A program made the translations under genes and the position numbers. Below are positions 50,771-59,857 of a stretch of DNA of 64,000 nucleotides, in pieces. The notes under the pieces are model-generated. The model was not told where the DNA came from, did not search any database, and saw only the letters and a list, made by a program, of their open reading frames with translations. Location: contig NZ_FRCH01000001.1 in assembly GCF_900142825.1 (NCBI RefSeq), forward strand, positions 1,922,001-1,986,000. The letters are read 5' to 3'. Source of the stretch: Rhodanobacter sp. OK091 (GTDB taxonomy: Bacteria > Pseudomonadota > Gammaproteobacteria > Xanthomonadales > Rhodanobacteraceae). Numbering within the stretch: the first letter of the stretch is position 1; each line of letters starts with the position of its first letter.

Positions 50771-52434
50771 TGCAGATGTTTCCCTGTCGGTTGCGGCGCG
50801 GGTGCAGCCGCTGCGGCGGCATCTTCCACGCTCCAGAAGTTGAGCGTTTGTGGCGAAAGCTGGGGTAGTGCCGCCCGCAGCAGCAGCTCGCGCACGGTGT
50901 CCTTCAATCGTGCCACGCGCAGCGTGATGTCGCGAGCGCCCAGCCAGACCGAAAAATCAGCCAGCGCCTCCAGCGCCGTGCTGTCCAGATTGGGCGATTC
51001 CTCCAGGCTCAGCACCACTACCCGGATGCCGGCACGGCGCTTGAGCTGCTGGCGCGCCAACGCCAGCACCGATTCCGCATTGGCGAAGAACAGCGGCTCC
51101 TCCGGCCGCAGGATCAGCACGCCTTCCGGCTCCGCTGCCTGCGGGTGCAGTTCGACACTGACGAAATCGTGGCCGCCATCGAGCCGGCCAAGCACGCTGA
51201 GGCGCGGCGTGGCGAACTGGCGCAGCAGCATCGCCAGACTGAACGCGATAGCCGCCAACAGGCCGTTGAGAATGCCGAGCGTGAGCACCGCGAGTACCGC
51301 GGCCAACGCCACCAGCCGGTCGCGCCTCCATTGCAGATACGGCTTGAACACCGCCAGTCGCCATGATTTGCTCACCGCGTGGATCACGATCGCCGCCAGT
51401 ACGGGCGCGGGAATCCGTTCGATCCAGCGCAGCAGCAGCCATACCATCAACAACAGACTGCCGGCGGCGACCAGGCCGGCCAACCGCGAGCGTGCACCCG
51501 CCGCCTCGTTCGCCGAGGTAGCGGAATAGCCCGCACCGAGCGGCATGCCGTGCAGCAGGCCAGACAACGCGTTCGCCACACCGAGCACCAGCAGATCGCG
51601 ATCCCGATCGACCGGATCACCGTGCTTCAGCGCAAACGTGCGGATCGCGCCGTAGGACTCCGCGTACAACACCAGCAGCAAGGCCGCGGCCAGTTCGATG
51701 CTGGGTACCCATTGGCTGCTTGCGGGCCATACAGGCAGTGACCAGTCCGGGATCAGATTGATCGCACCGGTCAGTGTCACGCCGTGCTGTGCCAGCCAGC
51801 CGGAAGCCGCCACACCCAGTACGATCACCACCAGGCTGCCGGGCAACCGGCGCACCCGCTCGCACAGGAACAGCAGCAGCAGCGCGGCGACACCGGCGCC
51901 CATCGTGACCGGCTGAATCTGATCGATCGATTTGAACAGCGTCATGAGCAATAGCGGTACGAAGTCGCCATGCAAGGCCGGCAACCCGAACAGGTTCGGC
52001 AGCTGCTTCAGCGCGATCACGCAGGCCAGGCCAAAAGCGAAGCCGCGCAGCACCGGCCGCGCGATCAGATGGGACAGCCCGCCGAGGCGCGCGGCCCCGG
52101 CGACCAGGAAGCAACCGCCGGTGAGCAGCACCAGGGTCGCCGCCACGGCCACACGCGACGCGCCCATCGGACCTGCCAGTGCGAATGTTCCGGCAACCAG
52201 CACCGCCGCCGAGGACGAGGTGGCCGAAACGATCGCATAGCGGCTGCGGCCGAGCAGGCCGTAGCAGACCAGACCGACCAGCAGCGCGATCACACCGGCC
52301 TGCGGCGGCAACCCGGCAATGCCCGAATACGCCACCGCCTCGGGCAGCAGCAGGCCGGCGATCGACAACCCGGCCAGTACGTCGGCGCCGGGCGCAGAGC
52401 CCCACCTGATGGCAGGTGCCGGGCCGGCGCTCAT
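50767..52434 (-). CDS. SulP family anion transporter with STAS domain
   Basis: A 555-residue inner-membrane transporter. About 10-12 spans contain the SulP signature region GLLLPEAVAYSGIAGLPPQA and GYSATSANEAAGARSRLAG; a cytoplasmic STAS domain follows at about residues 430-535 (EGVLILRPEEPLFFANAES, VVVLSLEESPNLDSTALEAL). SulP proteins carry sulfate, bicarbonate or dicarboxylates; the substrate is not fixed by sequence. ATG 52434 overlaps the ParB-like gene stop (ATGA), and its stop overlaps the DUF885 start, so all three are translated in a coupled way. Confidence 0.92.
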   Translation of the reverse strand: MSAGPAPAIRWGSAPGADVLAGLSIAGLLLPEAVAYSGIAGLPPQAGVIALLVGLVCYGLLGRSRYAIVSATSSSAAVLVAGTFALAGPMGASRVAVAATLVLLTGGCFLVAGAARLGGLSHLIARPVLRGFAFGLACVIALKQLPNLFGLPALHGDFVPLLLMTLFKSIDQIQPVTMGAGVAALLLLFLCERVRRLPGSLVVIVLGVAASGWLAQHGVTLTGAINLIPDWSLPVWPASSQWVPSIELAAALLLVLYAESYGAIRTFALKHGDPVDRDRDLLVLGVANALSGLLHGMPLGAGYSATSANEAAGARSRLAGLVAAGSLLLMVWLLLRWIERIPAPVLAAIVIHAVSKSWRLAVFKPYLQWRRDRLVALAAVLAVLTLGILNGLLAAIAFSLAMLLRQFATPRLSVLGRLDGGHDFVSVELHPQAAEPEGVLILRPEEPLFFANAESVLALARQQLKRRAGIRVVVLSLEESPNLDSTALEALADFSVWLGARDITLRVARLKDTVRELLLRAALPQLSPQTLNFWSVEDAAAAAAPAPQPTGKHLQ

Positions 52435-53045
52435 TCGATCATCCCGCTCCAACCCGGCAAGTACGCTGCGTCATGGCTATGCGCCATCAGCAAGGCCTGC
52501 TGCAGCACCTTCGCACTGATCTTGCCGCCCGGCAGCTGCAGGCGACGACGATAGAAATCCGCCCACAGGAATTCCGCGTACGGCGTAGCGTCCTTGGCGC
52601 AGCCGCCGGCCACGCGCACCCGTGCGGCGAGCGTGCGGTAAGGGTCATCGGCCATGTCGCCGAGGCTGGCCGGGATCGACGCATAATCGGTGCGGGTACC
52701 GTGCTGGTCATACGGATGCGCCCAGCGGCTGAATTCCATGGTGCGCCAGAACACATCCGGCTCCAGCCAGGAGAAGTCGCGCTGGATCATCACCGGCACG
52801 CTCTTCACGCCTTCTTCCAGGAGGGCCAGGCCGAGATGGTGGTGGTCGACGATATAGACGCGCTGCTTCGGCCCCAGCACTCCGGGAAACCAGTGCGCCT
52901 CGATCAGTTCCTTGCGTTTCTTGCGGCCGAGCTTTTCCCACTCCGCGCGCTTGCTCGCGACCTCGGCCTTGCCGACAGTCAACTGGGTCGGCCGCAGCTT
53001 GGCCGGAGCGACCGACAACAACGGGTGATGCAGACCTGACGACAT
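52431..53045 (-). CDS. ParB-like (ParBc_2, PF08857) protein
   Basis: A 204-residue protein. KLRPTQLTVGKAEVASKRAE and VYIVDHHHLGLALLEEGVKS give the ParB-like nuclease fold with a DHHH motif, then VMIQRDFSWLEPDVFWRTME, FSRWAHPYDQHG and a helical C-terminal part. It belongs to the 'putative ParB-like nuclease' family, not to chromosome-partition ParB (no HTH, no parS system). First gene of the ParBc_2-SulP-DUF885 operon; coupled to the transporter by a 4-nt overlap. Biochemical function unknown. Confidence 0.85.
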   Translation of the reverse strand: MSSGLHHPLLSVAPAKLRPTQLTVGKAEVASKRAEWEKLGRKKRKELIEAHWFPGVLGPKQRVYIVDHHHLGLALLEEGVKSVPVMIQRDFSWLEPDVFWRTMEFSRWAHPYDQHGTRTDYASIPASLGDMADDPYRTLAARVRVAGGCAKDATPYAEFLWADFYRRRLQLPGGKISAKVLQQALLMAHSHDAAYLPGWSGMIE

Positions 53046-53138
53046 CGCACGACTCCTTCGGACAGACGCAGTGCTGCCGAGCGTACCCGAGCCGGGCAGC
53101 GGTGGCGTCTGTCACACAGCATTTTCTGCGACGTTCGA

Positions 53139-53843
53139 CTATTCCATGCCAGCGTAGTAGCCGCGCATCGCCAGCAGGTAGGCGTCCAGATTGCGGCCAT
53201 CCAATTCGTCGAACAGCTCACCGGTCTCGGTGAGTTCGTCGATGCGATCGGGACGGAAGTTGCGGAAATCCTCACGCAGCCGGCACCACGTGCCGAGCGT
53301 CCACTTGCCACCCCAGAACGCCAGACACAGCGGTTCGACCTCGCGCGTGCTGATGCTGCCCGCCTCGTCGCGATAAGCGAGCTGCAATACCTGGCGCGCC
53401 TCGATCGCCGCGTGCAGCCGATCGATCCGCGCCGCGAACGCCAGCTTGTGTTCGTCCCGCCACACCGGTGCATAGATGCGCGTGCGCGCCGACCGCTCGC
53501 GCAGTTCCGGCGGCAGCACCGCCTCGATCTTCATCAACGCGGTCTGCGCGCCCGCCGCCAGTTTGACGCCGGCGAATGCGCGCACGAAGCGCGTGCCGAC
53601 CACCAGCGATTCGAGCTCGTCGGCGGTGAACATCAGCGGAGGGATGTCCGAACCCTTGCGCAACACGTAGCCGACGCCCGCCTCGCCCTCGATCGGTACG
53701 CCGGACAACTGCAGGTCGGCCACGTCGCGATAGACCGTGCGCAGGGAAACACCCAGCGTCTCGGCGAGCTGGCGCGCCCGCAATGCGGTGCGGCGACCGC
53801 GCAAGGCGTGGATGATGAGGAACAGGCGATCGGCTCGACGCAT
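53139..53843 (-). CDS. YafY-type HTH and WYL domain regulator
   Basis: About 234 residues. N-terminal DeoR-like HTH (ADRLFLIIHALRGRRTALRA, AETLGVSLRTVYRDVADLQL), then a WYL domain (VLQLAYRDEAGSISTREVEP, LAFWGGKWTLGTWCRLREDF, FRPDRID). WYL domains sense small ligands or nucleic acids. Start taken at ATG 53843; a GTG two codons earlier is possible. It lies 77 bp downstream of the GST gene on the same strand; YafY-type regulators often control adjacent GST/DJ-1/glyoxalase-like genes, so control of the genes at 53920-55380 is plausible. Confidence 0.9.
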   Translation of the reverse strand: MRRADRLFLIIHALRGRRTALRARQLAETLGVSLRTVYRDVADLQLSGVPIEGEAGVGYVLRKGSDIPPLMFTADELESLVVGTRFVRAFAGVKLAAGAQTALMKIEAVLPPELRERSARTRIYAPVWRDEHKLAFAARIDRLHAAIEARQVLQLAYRDEAGSISTREVEPLCLAFWGGKWTLGTWCRLREDFRNFRPDRIDELTETGELFDELDGRNLDAYLLAMRGYYAGME

Positions 53844-53919
53844 CCGCACATCATCGCCGAGACGGGCAATGGCGAACAGCGCCGAATGTCACGACTCATT
53901 GCATCGAACCTGATCGGAA

Positions 53920-54561
53920 TCAGGCCGCCTGCGCGGCGGCCAGTGCCGCATCCGCCGCCGCTGCGCGTTGCATCGCGGGTCGCGATGTCACCCGGTCGAT
54001 GTACGCACGGATCACCGGCAGCTCCGGCACCAGCTTGAACATGGTGAAATAGTTCAGTGCGCAACCCCACAACACATCGGCCGCACTGAAGGTTTCGCCG
54101 AGCAGGTAAGGGCCTTTTTCCAACTGGTCGGTGATGGTCTTGAGTACGGTGTCGTAGTCGCCGTATCCGCAAGTCGAGAGGGGTGCCGGTTCGCGCTTCA
54201 TCGCCTTGTCGAGCACCGCCGGTTCGCAACACGAGCCGTAGAACACCATCCAGCGCAGATACGGCCCGCGTAGCGGATCGCCGATCGGCGGCGCCAGCTT
54301 CGCCTCGGGGTATAGATCGGCCAGATACATGAAGACCGCCGGCTGCTCGGTGATCAAGGCGTCGCCATGGCGGATCGCCGGCACCTTGCCCATCGGGTTG
54401 ATCGCAAGGTATTCCGGCTGGCGCTGCTCGCCGGCCTTGAGGCTCAGCACGTGCATGTCGTAGTCGACGCCGAGCTCCTCGAACAGCGCGCGGGTGCCCC
54501 CGGAGCGGCTCTGCGGTGCATGAAAGAACGTGACGCGTGGTGGGGTGTTGGTGGTGGTCAT
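53920..54561 (-). CDS. Glutathione S-transferase family protein
   Basis: A 213-residue GST. Thioredoxin-like N-terminal domain: TFFHAPQSRSGGTRALFEEL (Ser likely at the glutathione-activating position), NPMGKVPAIRHGDALITEQP with the cis-Pro and the Glu-Gln/Ser binding motif. Helical C-terminal domain: YLLGETFSAADVLWGCAL (N-capping box). Beta-class-like by pattern. The ATG overlaps the stop of a 67-codon upstream gene (ATGA), and a DJ-1/PfpI gene lies before that; all three look like one operon for electrophile or oxidant handling. Confidence 0.92.
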   Translation of the reverse strand: MTTTNTPPRVTFFHAPQSRSGGTRALFEELGVDYDMHVLSLKAGEQRQPEYLAINPMGKVPAIRHGDALITEQPAVFMYLADLYPEAKLAPPIGDPLRGPYLRWMVFYGSCCEPAVLDKAMKREPAPLSTCGYGDYDTVLKTITDQLEKGPYLLGETFSAADVLWGCALNYFTMFKLVPELPVIRAYIDRVTSRPAMQRAAAADAALAAAQAA

Positions 54562-54761
54562 GGCGAGTTCCGCTTGGAAAACAGGTGATGACGCAGGCCG
54601 GTCAGCGCAAGCAGCAGCATGCGCGGGCGGATTGAACGTGCAGGTGCCGAGGATTCCTTCGGGACATCGCCTGCAGGCAAGTGGTTTTGCCCATCCCGCA
54701 GCAGGCCATGCAGGTACAGCGGACGATACGCCTTCAGCGCGCGGTGCAGGATCGGATGCAT
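54558..54761 (-). CDS. Small basic hypothetical protein
   Basis: A 67-residue basic protein (MHPILHRALKAYRPLYLHGL..., ending SKRNSP) that I do not recognise. GGAAA lies about 5-9 nt before the ATG at 54761 and its stop overlaps the GST start (ATGA). The high His/Arg/Pro content is not that of a membrane protein. It may be a genuine leader gene coupling GST translation, or a chance frame; the overlap and ribosome binding site favour the former. Confidence 0.5.
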   Translation of the reverse strand: MHPILHRALKAYRPLYLHGLLRDGQNHLPAGDVPKESSAPARSIRPRMLLLALTGLRHHLFSKRNSP

Positions 54762-54771
54762 GCTCGTTTCC

Positions 54772-55380
54772 TTATGCGGCCATCGCTTCGCCGACGCACC
54801 ATGGCGGCAGCTGGGCATGCTTGAACAGGCGGTACCAATGTTCGCGATCGCTGGGGCTGTAAAGATCCAGCGTGTGGATCACCTCGCGGGCGAACTCCAC
54901 GCTGCCGAGATGGCTGGCGGTGATCGTGCCGCCGTCGCTCACGGCCAGCACGCTGGCGTCATATTGATCGCTGCCGGCGTAGCCGGGCACCTGGCTGGCG
55001 ATCTGGCCGGCCCAGTTGCCGGTGTGGCGGCAATCATCGAGCAAACCGGCACGGGCCAGCGCCAGCACGCCACTGTCGATACCGGCCACCGGTGCGCCGG
55101 CCGCATGCACCTGACGGATCGCCGCCACCGCCGGCTCGCCTTCGCCGCGCTGCCATAGATGGCCGCCAGGCACGATCAGCAACGCCGCACGCTCCGCTTC
55201 GAGTTGCGCCAACGACAACTCCGGCTTCACATCGAGGCCGCCCATCGAGACCACCGGCGCCCGCGAGAAACCCACCGTCTGCACCTGCCAGTCGCCAGGG
55301 CGACGGATCTCGCACAACGCCAGCGCGGCCTGCCAGTCGGCAAACCCGTCGAACACCAGGAAGTAAACCGTATCGCGCAT
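54772..55380 (-). CDS. DJ-1/PfpI family protein lacking the nucleophile Cys
   Basis: A 202-residue DJ-1/PfpI-like protein: [39 protein letters not shown] with the glutamine-amidotransferase-like beta strand, and the elbow [18 protein letters not shown]. Family members such as YoaZ/YdeA have ICGA there; here the catalytic Cys position is Asp. It is therefore unlikely to act as a Cys-dependent hydrolase or glyoxalase. GGAGGG 7 nt upstream of the ATG, within a small hairpin. First gene of the run leading to GST. Confidence 0.88.
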   Translation of the reverse strand: MRDTVYFLVFDGFADWQAALALCEIRRPGDWQVQTVGFSRAPVVSMGGLDVKPELSLAQLEAERAALLIVPGGHLWQRGEGEPAVAAIRQVHAAGAPVAGIDSGVLALARAGLLDDCRHTGNWAGQIASQVPGYAGSDQYDASVLAVSDGGTITASHLGSVEFAREVIHTLDLYSPSDREHWYRLFKHAQLPPWCVGEAMAA

Positions 55381-55388
55381 GTCGTATC

Positions 55389-55403
55389 CCTCCGCTATGG
55401 AGG
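55389..55403 (-). promoter_or_regulatory. Hairpin covering the ribosome binding site of the DJ-1/PfpI gene
   Basis: Read on the minus strand CCTCC-ATAGC-GGAGG: five G-C/U pairs tie up the GGAGG that serves the ATG at 55380. A short stem like this could reduce translation until melted or bound; it may also be chance. Confidence 0.35.
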
Positions 55404-55542
55404 TACAGCTTGGCTGCCCCCTGCTGCCAACGTGCTGTCAGTAGTCGGTCCGATGTGTGACCGGTCGGGCCATCCATCGGCACCGTGCTGGCGCTGTTCA
55501 GCCGGAGCCGGGACAATGCGCCATTCTTCCGACGGACCCGAC

Positions 55543-56574
55543 ATGAAGCCCATCTCGCTGATTCAGTTCCTGATCGAGGAACGCCGCGCCGGCCACATCA
55601 ACGCCGAGCTTTCACTGCTGATCGAAGTGGTCGCCCGCGCGTGCAAGCGCATCGCGGTGGCCACCAGCAAGGGTGCGCTCGGCGGCGTGCTGGGCATGGC
55701 CGGCAGCGACGAGGCGCTGAGCGTGAACATCCAGGGCGAGGCGCAGAAAAAGCTGGACGTGATCTCGAACGAGATCCTGCTGGAAGCGAATGCCTGGGGC
55801 GGCCACCTCGCCGCCTGCGCATCGGAGGAGATGGAAGACCCGCAGCAGATTCCGGATGGCTATCCGAAGGGCAACCATCTGCTGTTGTTCGATCCGCTGG
55901 ACGGCAGCTCGAACATCGACGTCAACATCTCGGTCGGCACGATCTTCTCGGTGCTGCGCTGCCCCGACAACGTGACCGAACCGAAGGCCGCCGATTTCCT
56001 GCAGCCCGGCACCACCCAGCTGGCCGCCGGCTACGTGGTGTACGGCCCGGCCACCGTGCTGGTGCTGACGTTCGGCCATGGCACGCACGAATTCACGCTG
56101 GAACGCGAGGTGGGCAGCTTCATGCTGAGCCGGCGCGGGATCCGGATCCCCGAAACCGCCAGCGAGTTCGCCATCAATATGTCGAACCAGCGCCACTGGC
56201 AGCCGCCGATGCAGCGCTACATAGGCGAACTGCTGGCCGGCAAGGAAGGTCCCCGCGGCAAGGACTTCAACATGCGCTGGGTCGCTTCGATGGTGGCCGA
56301 CGTGCATCGCATCGTGACTCGCGGTGGGGTGTTCTATTACCCGTTGGACGCGAAGATCCTCAAGCAGGGCGGCAAGCTGCGGTTGATGTACGAGGCGAAT
56401 CCGATGGCCTTCATCATCGAACAGGCCGGCGGCGCGGCGACCACCGGGCGCGAGCGCATCATGGCATTGCAGCCGACCGGACTGCACCAGCGCGTGCCCG
56501 TGTTCCTCGGCTCGAAACAGGAGGTCGAGTTGGCCACGCATTACCACCGCGAAGCGGACGGCGCGCAGAACTGA
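55543..56574 (+). CDS. fbp: Class 1 fructose-1,6-bisphosphatase
   Basis: A 343-residue gluconeogenic enzyme hydrolysing fructose 1,6-bisphosphate. Seen: [14 protein letters not shown], metal site ASEEMEDP and [16 protein letters not shown] (DPxDGSxN), [10 protein letters not shown], and substrate/C-terminal region [15 protein letters not shown]. The ATG at 55543 gives the usual start ([14 protein letters not shown]); an ATG nine codons earlier at 55516 is possible. Divergent from the DJ-1 gene; followed directly by a perfect inverted repeat. Cytosolic Mg2+-dependent tetramer by family. Confidence 0.96.
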   Translation: MKPISLIQFLIEERRAGHINAELSLLIEVVARACKRIAVATSKGALGGVLGMAGSDEALSVNIQGEAQKKLDVISNEILLEANAWGGHLAACASEEMEDPQQIPDGYPKGNHLLLFDPLDGSSNIDVNISVGTIFSVLRCPDNVTEPKAADFLQPGTTQLAAGYVVYGPATVLVLTFGHGTHEFTLEREVGSFMLSRRGIRIPETASEFAINMSNQRHWQPPMQRYIGELLAGKEGPRGKDFNMRWVASMVADVHRIVTRGGVFYYPLDAKILKQGGKLRLMYEANPMAFIIEQAGGAATTGRERIMALQPTGLHQRVPVFLGSKQEVELATHYHREADGAQN

Positions 56575-56579
56575 TGGGC

Positions 56580-56609
56580 AGTTCCTTCCCTGCAAGCAGG
56601 GAAGGAACT
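56580..56609. repeat. Perfect 14-bp inverted repeat after fbp
   Basis: AGTTCCTTCCCTGC-AA-GCAGGGAAGGAACT begins 5 nt after the fbp stop. There is no T-run, so termination is uncertain. Downstream AAGAGCAAGCG is shared with the repeat element at 20391-20509, so this may be another copy of a dispersed intergenic element family. Confidence 0.6.
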
Positions 56610-56712
56610 CGGCGAGAAGAGCAAGCGCACGGCCCGTTGCGCGCCCCGGTCGCGCCATGAGTCGGCCATAGACTCACACCCCATCCACCCTCTTCTGCGC
56701 GACACACCGCCC

Positions 56713-57639
56713 ATGCCTTTCCGCCGCTTTCTGCTGCCGCTGCTCGCCACGCTCGCGCTGAGTGCCTGTTTCGGAGGCAGCAAGCCCACCGTCCCGCCGC
56801 CGGCCATCGTGTCCCCGCCGGCGCCGATGAAGTTGAAAATCGGGCTCGCGCTCGGCGGCGGCGCCGCGAAAGGGTTTGCGCATATCGGCGTGATCAAGAT
56901 GCTGGAAGCCAGCGGCATCCACCCGGATGTGGTCGCCGGCACCAGCGCCGGCAGCGTGGTGGGTGCGCTGTATGCCAGCGGCATGGATGCGTTCGCGTTG
57001 CAGGAAACCGCGTTCGGCCTGGATGAGGGCAAGATACGCGACGTGCGGCTGTTCTCCGGCGGTCTGGTGCAGGGTCGGGCGTTGCAGGATTACATCAACC
57101 AGCTGTTGCACCACCAGTCGATCGAGCAGCTGAAGATCCCGTTCGCCGCCGTCGCCACGCAACTGGAAACCGGCCAGCGCACGGTATTCGTGCGCGGCAA
57201 TACCGGCCAGGCGGTGCGCGCATCCTCCAGCATTCCCGGCGTGTTCGAGCCGGCAGCGATCAACGGCAAGCATTACGTCGACGGCGGCGTGGTCAGTCCG
57301 ATACCGGTGGATGCGGCGCGCCAGCTCGGCGCGGATTTCGTGATCGCCGTGGACATCTCGACCAAGCCCAGCGGCAGCAATCCGCAAGGCATGATGAACA
57401 TCGTCGGCCAGACCATCGCGATCATGGGCCAGCAGCTGGGCACGCAGGAGACCGCGCGCGCCGATGTGGTGATCCGGCCCAGCCTCGGCGGCATCGGTCC
57501 GACCGATTTCGAGCAGAAGAACCAGGCGATCCTCGAAGGCGAGCGAGCGGCACTGGCGGCGATTCCCGCCATCCGCGCCAAGCTCGCGGCGATGACCGCG
57601 GCACGCCAGCAGACCGCGGCGGCGACGCCTTTGCATTGA
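56713..57639 (+). CDS. Patatin-like phospholipase lipoprotein
   Basis: A 308-residue lipoprotein: LATLALSACFGGS puts the acylated Cys at residue 19, then a Pro-rich linker and a patatin domain. Active-site motifs: glycine-rich oxyanion LALGGGAAKGFAHIG, nucleophile GTSAGSVVGALYASG (GxSxG), and the Asp of VDGGVVSPIPVDAAR. Expected activity: acyl hydrolase on phospholipids, located in the envelope (outer-membrane inner leaflet by the lipid anchor). Related to the NTE/RssA-type patatins. Followed by the S9 peptidase gene on the same strand with a 102-bp gap. Confidence 0.92.
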   Translation: MPFRRFLLPLLATLALSACFGGSKPTVPPPAIVSPPAPMKLKIGLALGGGAAKGFAHIGVIKMLEASGIHPDVVAGTSAGSVVGALYASGMDAFALQETAFGLDEGKIRDVRLFSGGLVQGRALQDYINQLLHHQSIEQLKIPFAAVATQLETGQRTVFVRGNTGQAVRASSSIPGVFEPAAINGKHYVDGGVVSPIPVDAARQLGADFVIAVDISTKPSGSNPQGMMNIVGQTIAIMGQQLGTQETARADVVIRPSLGGIGPTDFEQKNQAILEGERAALAAIPAIRAKLAAMTAARQQTAAATPLH

Positions 57640-57741
57640 CGCGCATCCCGGGACTGCGCGACTGACCTGCATGCCGTCCTGCACTTGGCGCTTGCGAACA
57701 TCTGGTTGTAGCGTGTGGATTCCCTGCGCCGGAGTCCCTCC

Positions 57742-59805
57742 ATGTTGAAACGCTCGCACTTGCCCGCCTTGCTACTGCCGTTGCTAACCGTCGCACTGGC
57801 ACCCGGCGCGTTCGCCGCCTCACCCGGCGTCGACCCGCGCATCGAACAGCTGTTGAGCGAGCTGGGCAAGGCGCAGGACATCGAGGCCGCGGCGATTTCG
57901 CCGGATGGCAAACAGCTGGCTTGGGTAATCGAGCGACAGGGCAAGTCGTCGATCGACGTGGCCGCGGCCGACGGCAGCCACGCCCGCCGCATCAGTGCGG
58001 CCGCCAAACCCGGCAGCTGTGCCGAATCCGACATCGCATGGGCGCCTGATTCGCGCCATCTCGCCTTCGTGTCCAACTGCAGTGACGACCTGACCAGCAC
58101 CAAGGTGATGCAGAACGACATCTACCTGGCCGACACCGGCCAGGGCGACAAAGCGCCAGCGCGGCTGGCCCGGTTGCCGGGTTACGCACACACACTGCGC
58201 TGGACCGGCGACGGCAAGTCGCTCGGTTTCCTGTACGTCGCCGGCGCCACCCGCCGCGCCAGCGCGCTGGCCGCGGCGAAGCCCGCGGCCGGTGAAGTCG
58301 GCGTCACCGGCGTGGAAGTGCAGCGCGTGGCCAGCGTCGACGTGGCCAGCGGCACTCTGCATGAGCTGACTCCGGCCGGCATGTACGCCTACGAGTTCGA
58401 CTGGTCGCCGGACGGCACGCGGGTCGCCTACACCGCCGCCCAGCCACCCGGCGACAACAACTGGTGGATCGCCAAGCTCTACGCGCAATCGGCAAAGCCA
58501 GATGCGGCCGCCACGCTGTTGGTCGACCCGACCAACCGCAACAGTGGCTCCCTGCACAGCTTGCAGATCGCCTTGCCGAGCTGGTCGCCGGACGGCACGC
58601 GGATCGCCTTCATCGGTGGCCTGATGAGCGATCAAGGCGCCACCGGCGGTGACATCTACGCGGTCCCGGCCGGCGGCGGCACGCTGACCGATCTCACCCC
58701 CGGCATCCACGTCACGCCGGCGTGGCTGAGCTGGACCGGGCCCCAGTCGATGCTGGTCAGCCAGGTCAGCAACGGCCAGAGCCAGCTGGCGGATTACGCG
58801 GTGTCGGCTACGCAGGCACAGCAGCGGAACGTGCACTTCAGCGTGCCGGCCAGCTTCAGCGATGGCAGCGCTTCGATGGCGGTTTCGCTGTCCAGCGACC
58901 GTCAGCATCTCGCGTTCGTGCAGAGCTCGTACGCCATGGCCTCCGAAGTGCATGCCGGCGCACTGGCCCAGACCGCACCGGCCGCGGTGACTTCGTTCAA
59001 CGCCGCGCTCAAGCCGGCCTGGGGCAAGGCCGAATCGGTCGAATGGAACAATGAGGGTTTCCATGTCCAGGGCTGGCTGCTGTACCCGGCCAACTACGAT
59101 CCGAAAAAGACCTACCCGATGGTCGTGGTGGTGCACGGCGGACCGTCGAGCGCGGTGATTCCACGTTGGCCGGGCGTGGGTTACGGTGCCGCGCCACTGT
59201 CCGCACTGGGTTACTTCGTGTTCGAGCCGAACCCGCGCGGCAGCTTCGGCCAGGGCGAGAAATATGTGCAGGCCAACCGCAAGGATTTCGGCTACGGCGA
59301 CCTGCGCGACATCCTCGCCGGCGTCGACGCGGTGGAGAAGAAAGTGCCGATCGACGACAAGCGGCTCGGCCTCACCGGCTGGAGCTACGGCGGCTTCATG
59401 AGCATGTTCGCGCCGACCCAGACCCAGCGCTTCCGTGCCGTGGTGGCCGGTGCCGGCATTTCGAACTGGCAGAGCTATTACGGCGAGAACCTGATCGACC
59501 AGTGGATGCCGCCGTTCTTCGGCGCCACCGTGTACGACGATCCGGCGGTGTACGCGAAGAGTTCGGCGATCAACTTCATCAAGCAGGTGAAGACGCCGAC
59601 GCTGATCGTGGTCGGCGACCGCGACGCCGAGTGCCCTGCGCCGCAGTCGTTCGAGTACTGGCACGCGCTGCGCGCGCATGGCGTGACCACCTCGCTGGTG
59701 GTGTACCCGAATGAGGGCCATCGCTTCATCGATCCCGCGCATCAGCGCGACGTGCTGCAGCGGGCGCTTGGCTGGTTCCAGAAATACCTGCCCGCCGGCG
59801 GTTGA
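57742..59805 (+). CDS. Exported S9 family (prolyl oligopeptidase-like) peptidase
   Basis: A 687-residue exported serine peptidase. Signal peptide LPALLLPLLTVALAPGAFA; an N-terminal propeller with PD40-like blades (IEAAAISPDGKQLAWVIERQ, YEFDWSPDGTRVAYTAAQ, ALPSWSPDGTRIAFIG); a C-terminal alpha/beta hydrolase with MVVVVHGGPSSAVIP, nucleophile LGLTGWSYGGFMSMF, acid VVGDRDAECP and His in YPNEGHRFI. Fits dipeptidyl/acylaminoacyl peptidases of S9. GGAG 7 nt upstream supports ATG 57742. A strong hairpin follows the stop. Confidence 0.94.
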   Translation: MLKRSHLPALLLPLLTVALAPGAFAASPGVDPRIEQLLSELGKAQDIEAAAISPDGKQLAWVIERQGKSSIDVAAADGSHARRISAAAKPGSCAESDIAWAPDSRHLAFVSNCSDDLTSTKVMQNDIYLADTGQGDKAPARLARLPGYAHTLRWTGDGKSLGFLYVAGATRRASALAAAKPAAGEVGVTGVEVQRVASVDVASGTLHELTPAGMYAYEFDWSPDGTRVAYTAAQPPGDNNWWIAKLYAQSAKPDAAATLLVDPTNRNSGSLHSLQIALPSWSPDGTRIAFIGGLMSDQGATGGDIYAVPAGGGTLTDLTPGIHVTPAWLSWTGPQSMLVSQVSNGQSQLADYAVSATQAQQRNVHFSVPASFSDGSASMAVSLSSDRQHLAFVQSSYAMASEVHAGALAQTAPAAVTSFNAALKPAWGKAESVEWNNEGFHVQGWLLYPANYDPKKTYPMVVVVHGGPSSAVIPRWPGVGYGAAPLSALGYFVFEPNPRGSFGQGEKYVQANRKDFGYGDLRDILAGVDAVEKKVPIDDKRLGLTGWSYGGFMSMFAPTQTQRFRAVVAGAGISNWQSYYGENLIDQWMPPFFGATVYDDPAVYAKSSAINFIKQVKTPTLIVVGDRDAECPAPQSFEYWHALRAHGVTTSLVVYPNEGHRFIDPAHQRDVLQRALGWFQKYLPAGG

Positions 59806-59820
59806 TCGCCCGAAGCAGTG

Positions 59821-59852
59821 GGTCCATTCCGGCGCCCGTGCCGGAATGGACC
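59821..59852. terminator. Strong hairpin between convergent genes
   Basis: A 13-bp perfect stem GGTCCATTCCGGC / GCCGGAATGGACC with a 6-nt loop, 15 bp after the S9 peptidase stop and 5 bp before the stop of the convergent small membrane gene. No T-run on either side. The ATTCCGGC...GCCGGAAT core matches the palindromic repeats near 38.5 kb. Confidence 0.6.
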
Positions 59853-59857
59853 GGCGA

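Noticed and set aside
52431..53045. ParB-like gene as chromosome or plasmid partition ParB
   Set aside because: No parA neighbour, no HTH region and a different (ParBc_2) domain; not evidence of an origin or plasmid.
57820..59742. 640-codon minus-strand frame opposite the S9 peptidase
   Set aside because: Antisense shadow of a gene with signal peptide and catalytic motifs; no ribosome binding site or motif of its own.
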